Positions 18,015-27,136 of a stretch of 64,000 nucleotides of DNA are shown one piece after another (the first letter of the stretch is position 1; every line of letters begins with the position of its first letter). Source of the stretch: Chitinophagaceae bacterium (lineage in GTDB: Bacteria > Bacteroidota > Bacteroidia > Chitinophagales > Chitinophagaceae); contig JAQBNL010000001.1 of NCBI GenBank assembly GCA_028288585.1, positions 25,482 through 89,481 on the forward strand, given 5' to 3'. The notes under the pieces are model-generated. The model worked only from the letters and a program-made list of their open reading frames with translations, did no database searches and had not been told where the DNA came from. Both the position numbers and the translations under genes were made by a program.

Positions 18015-19478
18015 ATGAAGAAGATACTTTTTTCTCATTCCTATTTTTTACGCTTCGATCCCAAGCAGTGGTCAACAGGCCAGCCCTATGCACCATTAGG
18101 AACTTTGTATGCTGCGGCTTTAATGAGAGAAAATGGTTATGATGTTTCTTTATTTGATGTGATGTTTTCCCACCAGCCTGAAGAAGTGATTGCAGCTTTG
18201 GATGAACAGCAGCCGGATTTTTTTGTGATGTATGATGATGGCTTTAACTACCTCACAAAAATGTGCCTTACCAATATGCGTGAAGCTGCCTTTAAAATGA
18301 TAAAACTTGCAAAACAAAAAGGTTGTACCGTAATTGTTTCCAGCTCTGACTCCACAGACCACTATGAACAGTATTTAAATGAAGGAGCAGATTTTATTTT
18401 GATAGGTGAAGCAGAATTTACATTGCTTGAATTGGTGCAGTCTATTACAGGAGGGAAAAATAATTTTACAGCAATACAAGGGCTTGCTTTTAAAGATAGT
18501 GATGCACTGATAAAAACTTCCAGGCGAACAGTTATAAAAGAGTTAGATACTTTGCCGTTACCCGCCTGGGACCTTATTAATATAGAGCCCTATAAGCAGT
18601 CGTGGCTAAAACATGCAGGCTATTTTTCTATGAATATGGCCACTACACGGGGATGTCCTTTTAAATGTAACTGGTGTGCAAAGCCGATATATGGTAATCG
18701 CTACAATTCAAGATCTCCAGAAAATGTAATTAAAGAACTAAAATTATTAAAAGAGAAATACCAGTTTGATCATATCTGGTTTTGCGATGACATTTTTGGG
18801 TTGAAACCCGGATGGGTAAATGAAATGGCAGCGCTTGCAGAAATGGAAAGATTACAATTCAGATTTAAAATTCAATCCAGGGCAGACCTGTTAGTACAGG
18901 AAAATTATGTTACAGCATTAGCCCGTGCCGGCTGCGAAAATGTTTGGATAGGTGCTGAAAGCGGCTCACAAAAAATACTGGATGCAATGGATAAAGGAAT
19001 TACTGTTGCCCAAATATATAAGGCCGTAAAGCTTTTAAAAGAGTATGGTATTAATCCTTCCTTCTTCATACAGTTTGGATATCCCGGCGAAACCAAAGAG
19101 GATATAAAACTCACTATGAAGATGATAAATGAATTACTGCCCTATGAAATCGGCATCTCTGTTTCTTATCCTTTACCCGGAACGGTATTTTATGAAAAAG
19201 TAAAACTGCAATTAAAAGAAAAAGCAAACTGGACCGATTCAAACGAGATGGCATTGATGTTTAAAAATACTTACCAGCCTCAATTTTATAAGCAACTTCA
19301 CAGGTACGTTCACAAAAGTTATCGAAAACATTTAGCATTCGAAAACCTGCTTAAACTGTTTATGTACCCGCTAAAGGCAAATTTATTTACGCTAAAAAAA
19401 GCGCTTTCAGGTTTATATTATCTGCCTGCAGCATTTATTGAAAAAATTAAATTAAACCATTTAGAAAAGGCATTATGA
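18015..19478 (+). CDS. Cobalamin-binding-type radical SAM protein
   Basis: This is the second B12-type radical SAM protein of the operon, 487 residues from ATG 18015, five nt after the preceding stop. The frame is open a further 16 codons into the upstream gene, which I disregard. The N-terminal domain (about 1-150) resembles a B12-binding fold, with a GEAEFTLLELV segment. The core carries C214, C218 and C221 in GCPFKCNWCAK, then FCDDIFG and GAESGSQKILDAMDKG. Overall layout is shared with the 14695 protein but the sequences differ throughout, so they probably act on different positions. The stop overlaps the next start (ATGA). Confidence 0.84.
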   Translation: MKKILFSHSYFLRFDPKQWSTGQPYAPLGTLYAAALMRENGYDVSLFDVMFSHQPEEVIAALDEQQPDFFVMYDDGFNYLTKMCLTNMREAAFKMIKLAKQKGCTVIVSSSDSTDHYEQYLNEGADFILIGEAEFTLLELVQSITGGKNNFTAIQGLAFKDSDALIKTSRRTVIKELDTLPLPAWDLINIEPYKQSWLKHAGYFSMNMATTRGCPFKCNWCAKPIYGNRYNSRSPENVIKELKLLKEKYQFDHIWFCDDIFGLKPGWVNEMAALAEMERLQFRFKIQSRADLLVQENYVTALARAGCENVWIGAESGSQKILDAMDKGITVAQIYKAVKLLKEYGINPSFFIQFGYPGETKEDIKLTMKMINELLPYEIGISVSYPLPGTVFYEKVKLQLKEKANWTDSNEMALMFKNTYQPQFYKQLHRYVHKSYRKHLAFENLLKLFMYPLKANLFTLKKALSGLYYLPAAFIEKIKLNHLEKAL

Positions 19479-20296
19479 TTAAACCATTTTCTCATAATGA
19501 ACAACAGGCCGAAGCTGCCTTTACATTACAGGCGCTAAATTTTGATGAATTATACAATGCCGATACAATTATACAATACAAAAGAAAACGTGTAAGAGAT
19601 CATTTGATGCAATATCTGCAACCGGGCAGTTCCATCCTGGAGTTGAATGCCGGAACCGGTGAAGATGCAATATTTTTTGCACGGCAGGGGCATCATATTC
19701 ATGCAACCGATATATCGGCAGGAATGCAGCAGGTATTAAAAGAAAAAGCAGGAGCCTGTAATTTACAAACCAATATAAGTAACGAGTTGTGTTCTTTTAC
19801 CCAACTTGATCAGCTACAAAATAAAGGTCCTTTTGACGCAATCTTCTCAAACTTTGCAGGGTTAAACTGCACAAGCGACCTGGATAAGGTATTAGCCTCT
19901 TTTGATGCTTTATTAAAACCAGGAGGCACAGTAACCCTGGTTATTTTACCCAAATTTTGTTTGTGGGAAACGCTGCTTGTTTTTAAAGGGAAATTTAAGA
20001 CTGCAACACGAAGATTTTTCAGTAACTACGGCAGAAAAGCAAATATAAACGGCAAGCACTTCAGATGCTGGTATTACGATCCTTCCTTCATCATATCGCA
20101 GCTAAAAAGCGCTTTCGGTTTATTAAGTATTGAAGGGCTATGCACTGTTGTACCACCATCTTATATAAATAAATTTGCAGAAAACCGCCCTAAGCTTTTT
20201 ACATTTTTAAAAAGAAAAGAAAATGTATTAAAAACAAAATGGCCGTGGAAATATATTGGCGATTATTACATTATCTCCCTGGAAAAGAAGCAATAA
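19475..20296 (+). CDS. Class I SAM-dependent methyltransferase
   Basis: This 273-residue methyltransferase is the last gene of the radical SAM operon and is translationally coupled to it. SAM motif I is ILELNAGTGEDAIFFA (about residue 51), with ATDISAGMQ as the acidic loop. The blocks FDAIFSNFAGLNC and LLKPGGTVTLVIL match those of the methyltransferase at 11006, suggesting duplication within the cluster. A basic middle segment (KGKFKTATRRFF) and an aromatic C-terminus may form an acceptor-binding cap. The convergent nucleotidyltransferase-domain gene ends only 8 nt away, with no terminator visible between them. Confidence 0.83.
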   Translation: MIKPFSHNEQQAEAAFTLQALNFDELYNADTIIQYKRKRVRDHLMQYLQPGSSILELNAGTGEDAIFFARQGHHIHATDISAGMQQVLKEKAGACNLQTNISNELCSFTQLDQLQNKGPFDAIFSNFAGLNCTSDLDKVLASFDALLKPGGTVTLVILPKFCLWETLLVFKGKFKTATRRFFSNYGRKANINGKHFRCWYYDPSFIISQLKSAFGLLSIEGLCTVVPPSYINKFAENRPKLFTFLKRKENVLKTKWPWKYIGDYYIISLEKKQ

Positions 20297-20304
20297 ACAA
20301 GCTG

Positions 20305-21258
20305 TTAATCGGCAGGCTTCATTACTATTATTTTTTTATGTAACAATTCAAATACTTTTCTCTCGTACTGGTCAATAAATTTATTTTGAAAATTTTTAGG
20401 ATCCGGCTTTGCGCAAAATTTAGTTGCGCACATCCCCATAATCAGCCCGCGGGAATTTAGTTTTCTCTCCTGTGTTTTTTTAAGCCATCTTTTTGAAGTT
20501 ATATTCATCAGTATATTATCCAGCATATTACCAATAGGATTACTTAACATTTTTTCTACCAGCCATTTTATCGCGGGATTATTAATTTTTTTTGCTGAAG
20601 AAATCCGCATGTACTTATTCGGCAGAAAAGTTTTGATCCATGCATTATCAGAATAAAATTTTTCAAAAGACGCACTGCCCTGCAAAGGCAGCAATGTAGC
20701 AATTTCAGTGGCTGTGTAAATATTTTTTTCAGCAATTTCAACATGGTCTTCTTCGATAAAATAATTCATGCAATAAAAATGTTGCTTATTAACCAGGAAG
20801 GTTAATTTTTTAAAACAGTGCATAAATGTCCTGGCAAGCCATAAACGATTTTTAGCTGTTATAATAAACAGGTCAATATCAGATGTATCATCTGCAAAAT
20901 TTTTAGAAAGCGATCCGGAAACAGCAACTCCTCTTACAAATGGAAACTTTGCCAATCGTGAGGCCACTGTTTTTGCTGTTATCAAAAGCTGCTGCGCTTT
21001 GTTATTCCCATTATTTCTTCTTTGAGCAATTGAATAGTTATTTTGTAAGCTATAAAATTCGGCCAGCTTAAAAATTAAAGAGCCATCAACCAATGCCTGC
21101 AAAGTCATTTCAAATTCCGCATGTTCATAAAAATTAGGAAGAAACAACCATATCTCTCTTTTTTGTAACGGGTATGTAAAAATATCAAAATACGCAAGGG
21201 TTGATAATATATCATTTTTTATCAGCAAATAACGATTGTAGCTTTTAGAAGGATTCAA
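20305..21258 (-). CDS. Nucleotidyltransferase-domain protein
   Basis: This 317-residue protein has an N-terminal ~95 residues that look like a winged-helix or helical module. A minimal nucleotidyltransferase (Pol-beta-like) core follows, with the GS motif in VAVSGSLSKNF and the metal-binding DxD in TSDIDLFII (about residues 110-132). A long C-terminal half includes a basic region. It may transfer a nucleotidyl group to a sugar or small molecule. It is monocistronic and has its own GCAACC/CGTA-type promoter copy, indicating co-regulation with the polysaccharide genes. No exact family match is claimed. Confidence 0.72.
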   Translation of the reverse strand: MNPSKSYNRYLLIKNDILSTLAYFDIFTYPLQKREIWLFLPNFYEHAEFEMTLQALVDGSLIFKLAEFYSLQNNYSIAQRRNNGNNKAQQLLITAKTVASRLAKFPFVRGVAVSGSLSKNFADDTSDIDLFIITAKNRLWLARTFMHCFKKLTFLVNKQHFYCMNYFIEEDHVEIAEKNIYTATEIATLLPLQGSASFEKFYSDNAWIKTFLPNKYMRISSAKKINNPAIKWLVEKMLSNPIGNMLDNILMNITSKRWLKKTQERKLNSRGLIMGMCATKFCAKPDPKNFQNKFIDQYERKVFELLHKKIIVMKPAD

Positions 21259-21297
21259 AACCGGAGTATTTTTAAGTGATAGCTTCTTATAATTAAG

Positions 21298-21322
21298 AAC
21301 GGGTAATCAGTTTAAAGGTTGC
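21298..21322 (-). promoter_or_regulatory. ECF-like promoter motif upstream of the nucleotidyltransferase-domain gene
   Basis: On the minus strand GCAACC (21322-21317) is followed after 15 nt by CGTT (21301-21298), 39 nt before the start at 21258. Spacing is one base shorter and the -10-like box differs by one base from the perfect copies. Confidence 0.5.
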
Positions 21323-21338
21323 CTTAGCAAGGCTTACC

Positions 21339-22484
21339 TCATTCAGTAACGTATGTTTGATTAAAAATAATTTCCTTAGTGTTTTTTACTGCATAGCATT
21401 CATAAAAAAACTGCTCATAACAATTAATGATCATTGGCCAGTTAAATTCGCTGCCTATCTTTTTATAATTATTGCTGATCATCATTTCCTCCTGTTGGTT
21501 CCTGGCTGAATGCTGTATGATCTTATTAATATCTGAAGCATCAGTAAAAAAAATTGCATCATTATTAAGAACAGATTTATTAAAAGAATTATTATGAGCA
21601 GCAATGAAAGCCTTGCCTGCCATAGCTTCCAATAAAGAAGGATTGGTTCCGCCAACGCTGTGCCCATGAAAATAAATGTAAGAGTAAGCAATCAGCTTTC
21701 TTACCGTTCTATTATTAAATATTGAGCCGGCAAATTTAATACGCTCATCATTTTTATATTTATTTATAAGATATTTCCCAAACCCGTTTTTTGTATTACC
21801 GATAACAACAAAAGTTTTATCGCAATCTGTTTGATGAAACCCATCGAGAATCATTTCTATATTATTCTCAGGCTCCATACGGGCTACTAACAGGAAATAT
21901 TTGTGTTTTGCTATTTTATACCAGGAAAATACATCTTCATTTGTGTCATTAATGATTTCTGCTCCATAAGGAATGTATTTGGTATTAATTTTATATTTCT
22001 CATCCAGGTAGTTCTTTATCATTAAGGAATCAGCTATAAAAAAGCCCCGTGATTTTATGGCAAGCTTTTCTGTATATAACAAAAATCTTCTCACAAGTGC
22101 TGAATATTTGGACCTTTTCCATTCAAGGCCATCCATGTTGGTAATTACTACAGCATTTGCAGGATACAAATTTTTCCAGATAGAACTGCTGGTATATCCA
22201 AGCATAAGAATAATATCAAAATTCTTTTTACGGGTATCAAGAATGCAATTAAGGTCATAAATAAATTGCCCGGCAGTTCCAATTAAAAATTCAGGATCAA
22301 AGCACCGGACAATCTGTACGCCATTCCAGTTATTCTCTTTATACGGATGCTTATGAGAATTATAAACCGTTACAGCATGTCCTTTTTCAACCAGCCCTTT
22401 AGAAAGGTAGCCGGCAATTTGTTCAAAGCCTCCATAATTATTGGGTATACCTCTTGTTCCCAGTATGGCTATTTTTAGTGGCAT
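21339..22484 (-). CDS. GT4 glycosyltransferase with DUF1972 N-terminus (rhamnosyltransferase-like)
   Basis: This 381-residue GT-B enzyme has the N-terminus ILGTRGIPNNYGGFEQ, which is diagnostic of the DUF1972 family found in WchF/Cps2T-type rhamnosyltransferases. A TNMDGLEWKRSKYS segment follows, and the donor domain contains GGTNPSLLEAMAGK. It probably adds a deoxyhexose or related sugar early in the repeat unit. The gene overlaps the preceding GT gene by 47 nt, part of a tightly packed minus-strand operon from 27082 to 21339. Confidence 0.88.
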   Translation of the reverse strand: MPLKIAILGTRGIPNNYGGFEQIAGYLSKGLVEKGHAVTVYNSHKHPYKENNWNGVQIVRCFDPEFLIGTAGQFIYDLNCILDTRKKNFDIILMLGYTSSSIWKNLYPANAVVITNMDGLEWKRSKYSALVRRFLLYTEKLAIKSRGFFIADSLMIKNYLDEKYKINTKYIPYGAEIINDTNEDVFSWYKIAKHKYFLLVARMEPENNIEMILDGFHQTDCDKTFVVIGNTKNGFGKYLINKYKNDERIKFAGSIFNNRTVRKLIAYSYIYFHGHSVGGTNPSLLEAMAGKAFIAAHNNSFNKSVLNNDAIFFTDASDINKIIQHSARNQQEEMMISNNYKKIGSEFNWPMIINCYEQFFYECYAVKNTKEIIFNQTYVTE

Positions 22485-23568
22485 GATGTGTTTTCACATC
22501 TTTATACGCAATTTTGGTTTGAAGGGCTGCCTGTTGCCATGTATAATCAGTAAATATTTTTTTCCGCAGGGCCTCATTGTATTCCTGCAAAGAAGCCTTT
22601 TCTACGGCTGCGTAAATACTTTCGGGCAATCCGGGGTCGCAATAAAACCCTGTTTCTTCAAAATATTCTTTAGCATCTCCTTTATTTGTAATAACCACAT
22701 TACAACCCATCACAGCGGCTTCCAGGGAACTGAGACCTGTAGTTTCAAACCAACTCGGCAATACATGTACTTTTGCCTGTTGATAATATTTCAGCAATTC
22801 GTGTTGAGATACATGTTCAATAAAATTGATATTATTGGCTGCAATTTTTTTACATTTTTGATAATACCCAAGCTGGTTAGGTGCAGGTGCGCCGATGAGC
22901 AATAAATTGAACTTTGTTTTATTGAGCGCTTTAATGAGGTTTATTTGATTTTTTATCCCTTCTATTCTTGCAACGCAGATAACCAGGCCACTATCTTTTT
23001 TTATAGTTTCATCAAAGTGAAATAATACAGGGTCAACTCCATTTGGAACAATAACATAATTATCGGCGTATTTATATTGATTGCTTATGCGTTCATATTC
23101 CAGTTTAGAATTAGGAAGTAACATGGAGGTTTTTTTCAATATTTTTTTTACAGCCCTGCGGTGACCTTTCAGAATATATGAAAAACTCATCAGCGCATCA
23201 TTACCACGTAACCACCGGGCTAAAGTTTTAAGGTATTCGATACTATCAGCAGGTAACCATCTGAACAATACGCCTGCAATCCCTTTCCTGTAATGTTTAT
23301 CATATTCACTATAATCAATCAATATTGGTGAAACAACAAATGGTTTTTTAGATTTTTTTAAATGATAAAGAATATCTGCCGGGCGGGTAATATTAAAAAA
23401 ATGAATCAGATCGTACCGGTTATAATCAATTGCTTCATCAGTTAATTTTATATCTGCTGTTACCCCAATAGCAGCAAGATGTTTGGCCGTTTCCAATACC
23501 TGCACCGTATCACCGCCTTTTGCAGTAAATAACGTTGCTCTTGTTATCATTGCCACTCTTATCATCAC
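22438..23568 (-). CDS. Glycosyltransferase family 4 protein
   Basis: This 376-residue GT4-type enzyme has the N-terminal FTAKGGDTVQVLETAKHL segment, typical of the acceptor-side domain. The C-terminal domain begins near VIVPNGVDPVLFHF and includes ICVARIEGIKNQ and PSWFETTGLSSLEAAVMGC with the EX7E motif. The start could be either of two adjacent ATGs. It lies 6 nt downstream of the Wzy-like gene and overlaps the DUF1972 GT gene by 47 nt. The acceptor and donor are unknown. Confidence 0.86.
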   Translation of the reverse strand: MMIRVAMITRATLFTAKGGDTVQVLETAKHLAAIGVTADIKLTDEAIDYNRYDLIHFFNITRPADILYHLKKSKKPFVVSPILIDYSEYDKHYRKGIAGVLFRWLPADSIEYLKTLARWLRGNDALMSFSYILKGHRRAVKKILKKTSMLLPNSKLEYERISNQYKYADNYVIVPNGVDPVLFHFDETIKKDSGLVICVARIEGIKNQINLIKALNKTKFNLLLIGAPAPNQLGYYQKCKKIAANNINFIEHVSQHELLKYYQQAKVHVLPSWFETTGLSSLEAAVMGCNVVITNKGDAKEYFEETGFYCDPGLPESIYAAVEKASLQEYNEALRKKIFTDYTWQQAALQTKIAYKDVKTHHATKNSHTGNKRYTQ

Positions 23569-23574
23569 TTTTAA

Positions 23575-24801
23575 TTAACCCTTATAATATAATTTTCGGG
23601 AAGAAGCTTTTACATCAAACTGCGGAAAAGCATTTGTAAAAGCCAATATCCATATTACATACTCAGCTATATTGGTTATAAAGCTTCCCGTAAACTGGTA
23701 TAGAAAAATAAAAAGAAATAACAGCAACCGGAAATAGTTTATCCAAACTCTTGTATAAAAAAACAGGAACAATTCAATCAATATCCTTATGCAAAAGCCT
23801 ATCCATCCAAAGATAGCAAGCGTTTCAGCAGCTGCATTAGGTATGGCGATAGTGTTATAATCCAAGTCATACAAATAATAACTCCTGATAATATCACCTC
23901 CTAATATTTTAATCTGTCCCGGCCCAACCCCCCAGGCAGCGCTTTTCTTTTCAAGAATTTGATTAGCCAATATAAATGCATCTGATGTTCGCCCCTTACC
24001 CGATGTATCATGCCCTGTGATAATATTTTCTAATCTTAAAAAGAAATTATTCCCCGGGAAAAATACAAGCACAATAAACAATACTGATAAAAAAATAACA
24101 AGGGTGAGTATGAAAATATTTAATGCCCTTCTTTTTTGGGTAAGGGTTTTAAAATAAATAATATAAGTAAGAATAATTGCTACCATAACAGAAGCTATTA
24201 CACCGATGGAAAAAGAAAGTATATAAGGCAGGAACAACATCATCAGCAATAGCCAGCTGTTTAATTTATTTTGCCTTAAAACGATCTGTAGAAAATAAAA
24301 GAAAAATAAAGGCGTAAATAGAGTTGCATAATAAGATGCTTCGTATGTAAATAGCTTTAGCCTCTTAACATCACTTACCCCCTCTGTTAACGAACTTTTC
24401 ATCCATAAGAGATCATCATACGAAGTAAAATAAATGGGGATCGCAATAAGGCATAGAATAAAATTGATCACTAATAATTTCCTGAATATTTTTTCAGGAT
24501 CGGAACAGCTCTTTAAAAATGTATAAAACGCCTGGCAAAAAATATAGACTGCAGTAAAATTTAAAACTGAGATCACATAACTTTTTATCTCGATCCCAAA
24601 TATCAAATGCATAATAAAAAAAGGAGCCAGGCATATAAAGAAAGGCAGCAGGATCTCTCTTTTGCGTGAGGTAAGTATCCACCAATAAAATAAAGGACTT
24701 AAGATGGCTGTATAGGTTAAACCAAAAGGCAATGCCAATGCGTTTACAAAGAAGTAAATAAAAGCGAACGGGAGATACTTATTTATGCTCATGCCTGTCA
24801 T
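23575..24801 (-). CDS. O-antigen polymerase-like (Wzy) membrane protein
   Basis: This 408-residue hydrophobic protein has roughly ten membrane segments and one large periplasmic loop near residues 260-320 (after FFPGNNFFLRLENI). This topology is typical of Wzy polymerases, which join lipid-linked repeat units in the periplasm. Context supports this: it sits between GT genes and the Wzx flippase in the same operon. A second protein of the same general class is encoded at 28071, so assignment as polymerase rather than ligase rests on operon position. Confidence 0.72.
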   Translation of the reverse strand: MTGMSINKYLPFAFIYFFVNALALPFGLTYTAILSPLFYWWILTSRKREILLPFFICLAPFFIMHLIFGIEIKSYVISVLNFTAVYIFCQAFYTFLKSCSDPEKIFRKLLVINFILCLIAIPIYFTSYDDLLWMKSSLTEGVSDVKRLKLFTYEASYYATLFTPLFFFYFLQIVLRQNKLNSWLLLMMLFLPYILSFSIGVIASVMVAIILTYIIYFKTLTQKRRALNIFILTLVIFLSVLFIVLVFFPGNNFFLRLENIITGHDTSGKGRTSDAFILANQILEKKSAAWGVGPGQIKILGGDIIRSYYLYDLDYNTIAIPNAAAETLAIFGWIGFCIRILIELFLFFYTRVWINYFRLLLFLFIFLYQFTGSFITNIAEYVIWILAFTNAFPQFDVKASSRKLYYKG

Positions 24802-25762
24802 TTTTTAAGAACGCCAGCATTCCTTTGTAAACGCCCCATGCTCTTTTCCACTGCCCCGTAACTATCCTTTTAATAAATCGTAATGTGACAAAAAAAAGCG
24901 CCATAGCCACTTTTGTCTTTTTGTATTTTGATAAAAAAAGCAAACCGTTACGTGTATAGTAATAATCAGCTAAAAAACTTTTTCCAATTGTAGTGCTGAC
25001 CTTATCATAACAAACAGCAGTTTCGCAAACCTGTAATTGATACCCTGCCTGTTTAGCCCGGTAGCACCAATCCGTTTCTTCCCAATACAAAAAATAATTT
25101 TCAGGAAATAATCCCACCTCGTTAAAACTACGGACACTGGTAAACAATGATCCCCCGGAGATATAATCCAGTTCCGGGATGTCGCTTTTTTTTTCTATAA
25201 ATTCAACCGTGGCAGAATTAAAATTTATTTTACCACCTGCATATAAATGTACTTTTTGCGGAGCATCATAATATTTTATAACTGAACCTATGATGGACCT
25301 GGGAGAAATTTTTTCAGCAAAAACAACAAGCCCGGATAAAGTTGTTTCCTCTACAACCATATCGGGGTTTAACAACCAAATGTATGCATCCTCATTTAAA
25401 AGTTTTTTCAATACAACATTAATACCGCCTGCAAAACCTTTATTAGTATCATTCTGAACAAAATTCAACCTGGCAAACATTGAGGCTTCCATCCCCCTGC
25501 TTAATTCATCACTGTGAAAATATTTGTATGGTACCGGTTTAATATTTTGTCTGGATGACGATAAAGAGTTATTAGGATTACTGCTATCATCAGCCCATCG
25601 CATCAAATACTCTAATGATCTGTTTTGAGAAAAATTATCAATCACAATAACAGAATAATTATCGTATGCAGAACGAAATACTGACTCCAGGCATTCCACA
25701 ACCTCTTCCCATTTTTTGTAGTTAAGGATTATGATGTATACGCCGGGCATATTATTTTCCAT
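24779..25762 (-). CDS. Glycosyltransferase family 2 protein (rhamnosyltransferase-like)
   Basis: This 327-residue GT-A enzyme has the N-terminal nucleotide-binding strand VYIIILNYKKWEE and a VIVIDNFSQNRS acidic motif. It also has NKGFAGGINVVLK, a metal-binding motif in LLNPDMVVEE, and ENYFLYWEETDWCYRAKQAG near the catalytic base. This pattern matches WbbL/RfbN-type rhamnosyltransferases. An insertion of about 35 residues (Ser/Asn-rich) lies before NKGFAGG. The C-terminal ~50 residues contain a basic amphipathic segment that could associate with the membrane. It overlaps the Wzy-like gene by up to 23 nt. Confidence 0.88.
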   Translation of the reverse strand: MENNMPGVYIIILNYKKWEEVVECLESVFRSAYDNYSVIVIDNFSQNRSLEYLMRWADDSSNPNNSLSSSRQNIKPVPYKYFHSDELSRGMEASMFARLNFVQNDTNKGFAGGINVVLKKLLNEDAYIWLLNPDMVVEETTLSGLVVFAEKISPRSIIGSVIKYYDAPQKVHLYAGGKINFNSATVEFIEKKSDIPELDYISGGSLFTSVRSFNEVGLFPENYFLYWEETDWCYRAKQAGYQLQVCETAVCYDKVSTTIGKSFLADYYYTRNGLLFLSKYKKTKVAMALFFVTLRFIKRIVTGQWKRAWGVYKGMLAFLKNDRHEHK

Positions 25763-25816
25763 TCACCAATATTTTTATTCTCAACATCAACAATCCTTTT
25801 GTATAAAAATTTTGAT

Positions 25817-27082
25817 TTACAATGGCTGTGGTATTATATAACCTGTTAAATTATTATTACTAAGTTTCCAATTAAGACCGACCGTTATAAACAATTCAGT
25901 TATTATAATACTTATGGCTGTGCCTGTAGCTCCCCAAATATTTACGAACAAAATATTACATGCAATGTTTATGATCGTTCCCGCTCCAAGGATACTTAAA
26001 TAACTTTTCTTACGGTTAAAAGCAATTAATAACTGGTAGGCCGGGATATTAAGGCAAACAATTACCGGTACAAAGCTTAACAACCGGAGTAATGAAACAG
26101 GTAATGTTGAAGTATCTTTAAGAAATACGTGTATAATCTCCGGCGATAAAGTAAAGAGCAGGCTGCAACCTGCAATCACCATTAAAAGAAAGGGCAGGTA
26201 AATTTGTTTTAAAAAAATATTTACTTCGTCTTTGTTTTTGTGGCTAAGCTGGCAAATATGCGGATATACAACCTGTGAAAATAATGACAGTACCTGCCGT
26301 ACCGTAAAAAAAATCTTTTCAGCAATACTATAATATCCAACAGTGAGATCGTTAGTAAATATCCTCAGTATAAAAACATTACTGTATAAATAAGTATTGA
26401 TACAAAGATTAGAAATGGTGATCTGCCAGCCGTCTTTTATTTCATGAATGATATCTGCCCAATGAGGACGAAAAAATTTCAATTTAAAAATATGTACAGC
26501 AATACAAATGCTGAAAATACCGGCCACCATATTTCCGATTCCATAAAAGAAAAGAAAAAGATAGCCATCTTCTTTATGGCGGATAAAAAATAAAACAAGG
26601 ATAACAAAGATCAATCTTGCAATAAATGTACTGATGGTTATGAAATGCATTTTCTCAACTCCCTGGAAAAACCAGTTAACAAATAAAGACTGACCGATAA
26701 CATAGGTAAAGCCAAGAATATATAATTGTGCGTTATGCCCAAAAACAGGAGTTAACAACGCAAGTACCATCAGCAATAGAAATAATAATGCTGTTATTAA
26801 TAATTTGGAAGCCAGTACCGTAAAAAAAAACTTTGAAACTCTTTGGTTATCCTGCTTATACAATGCAATATCTCTTGTAGCAGTAAGATTAAACCCATAA
26901 TCCGAAACAGAAGATAAATATATCATCAGTACCTGTCCAATAACCACTACTCCAAATCCGTCTGCGCCTATCGTAGTTATCACCAATGGCATAACAAGCA
27001 GGGGAAGTAACAGGTTTATCCCCTGCACCATACCAATGGAAATAAAATTTGAAAACAGTTTCCTGTTATTAGTTCTTTGCAT
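25817..27082 (-). CDS. Wzx-type polysaccharide flippase
   Basis: This 421-residue MOP-superfamily membrane protein has about twelve transmembrane helices. The N-terminal stretch NFISIGMVQGINLLLPLLVM and the TIGADGFGVVVIGQ loop are typical of Wzx/RfbX flippases, which move undecaprenyl-linked repeat units to the periplasmic face. It heads the five-gene minus-strand operon ending at 21339. A perfect GCAACC-N16-CGTA motif ends only 11 nt before the ATG, so its mRNA leader would be very short. The start is supported because downstream Met codons would cut the first helix. Confidence 0.87.
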   Translation of the reverse strand: MQRTNNRKLFSNFISIGMVQGINLLLPLLVMPLVITTIGADGFGVVVIGQVLMIYLSSVSDYGFNLTATRDIALYKQDNQRVSKFFFTVLASKLLITALLFLLLMVLALLTPVFGHNAQLYILGFTYVIGQSLFVNWFFQGVEKMHFITISTFIARLIFVILVLFFIRHKEDGYLFLFFYGIGNMVAGIFSICIAVHIFKLKFFRPHWADIIHEIKDGWQITISNLCINTYLYSNVFILRIFTNDLTVGYYSIAEKIFFTVRQVLSLFSQVVYPHICQLSHKNKDEVNIFLKQIYLPFLLMVIAGCSLLFTLSPEIIHVFLKDTSTLPVSLLRLLSFVPVIVCLNIPAYQLLIAFNRKKSYLSILGAGTIINIACNILFVNIWGATGTAISIIITELFITVGLNWKLSNNNLTGYIIPQPL

Positions 27083-27093
27083 TATGATATAAA

Positions 27094-27119
27094 TACGAAG
27101 ATCAAATGTTGCAGGTTGC
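27094..27119 (-). promoter_or_regulatory. ECF-like promoter motif upstream of the Wzx operon
   Basis: Minus-strand GCAACC (27119-27114), 16-nt spacer, CGTA (27097-27094) then T. Only 11 nt separate it from the ATG at 27082, implying a nearly leaderless transcript. It is back-to-back with the copy at 27137. Confidence 0.6.
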
Positions 27120-27136
27120 TTATGCCCGTTTTTAAA

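Noticed and set aside
22441..22905. 154-codon open frame antisense to a glycosyltransferase gene
   Set aside because: Shadow of the GT4 gene; cysteine- and phenylalanine-rich composition typical of antisense frames.
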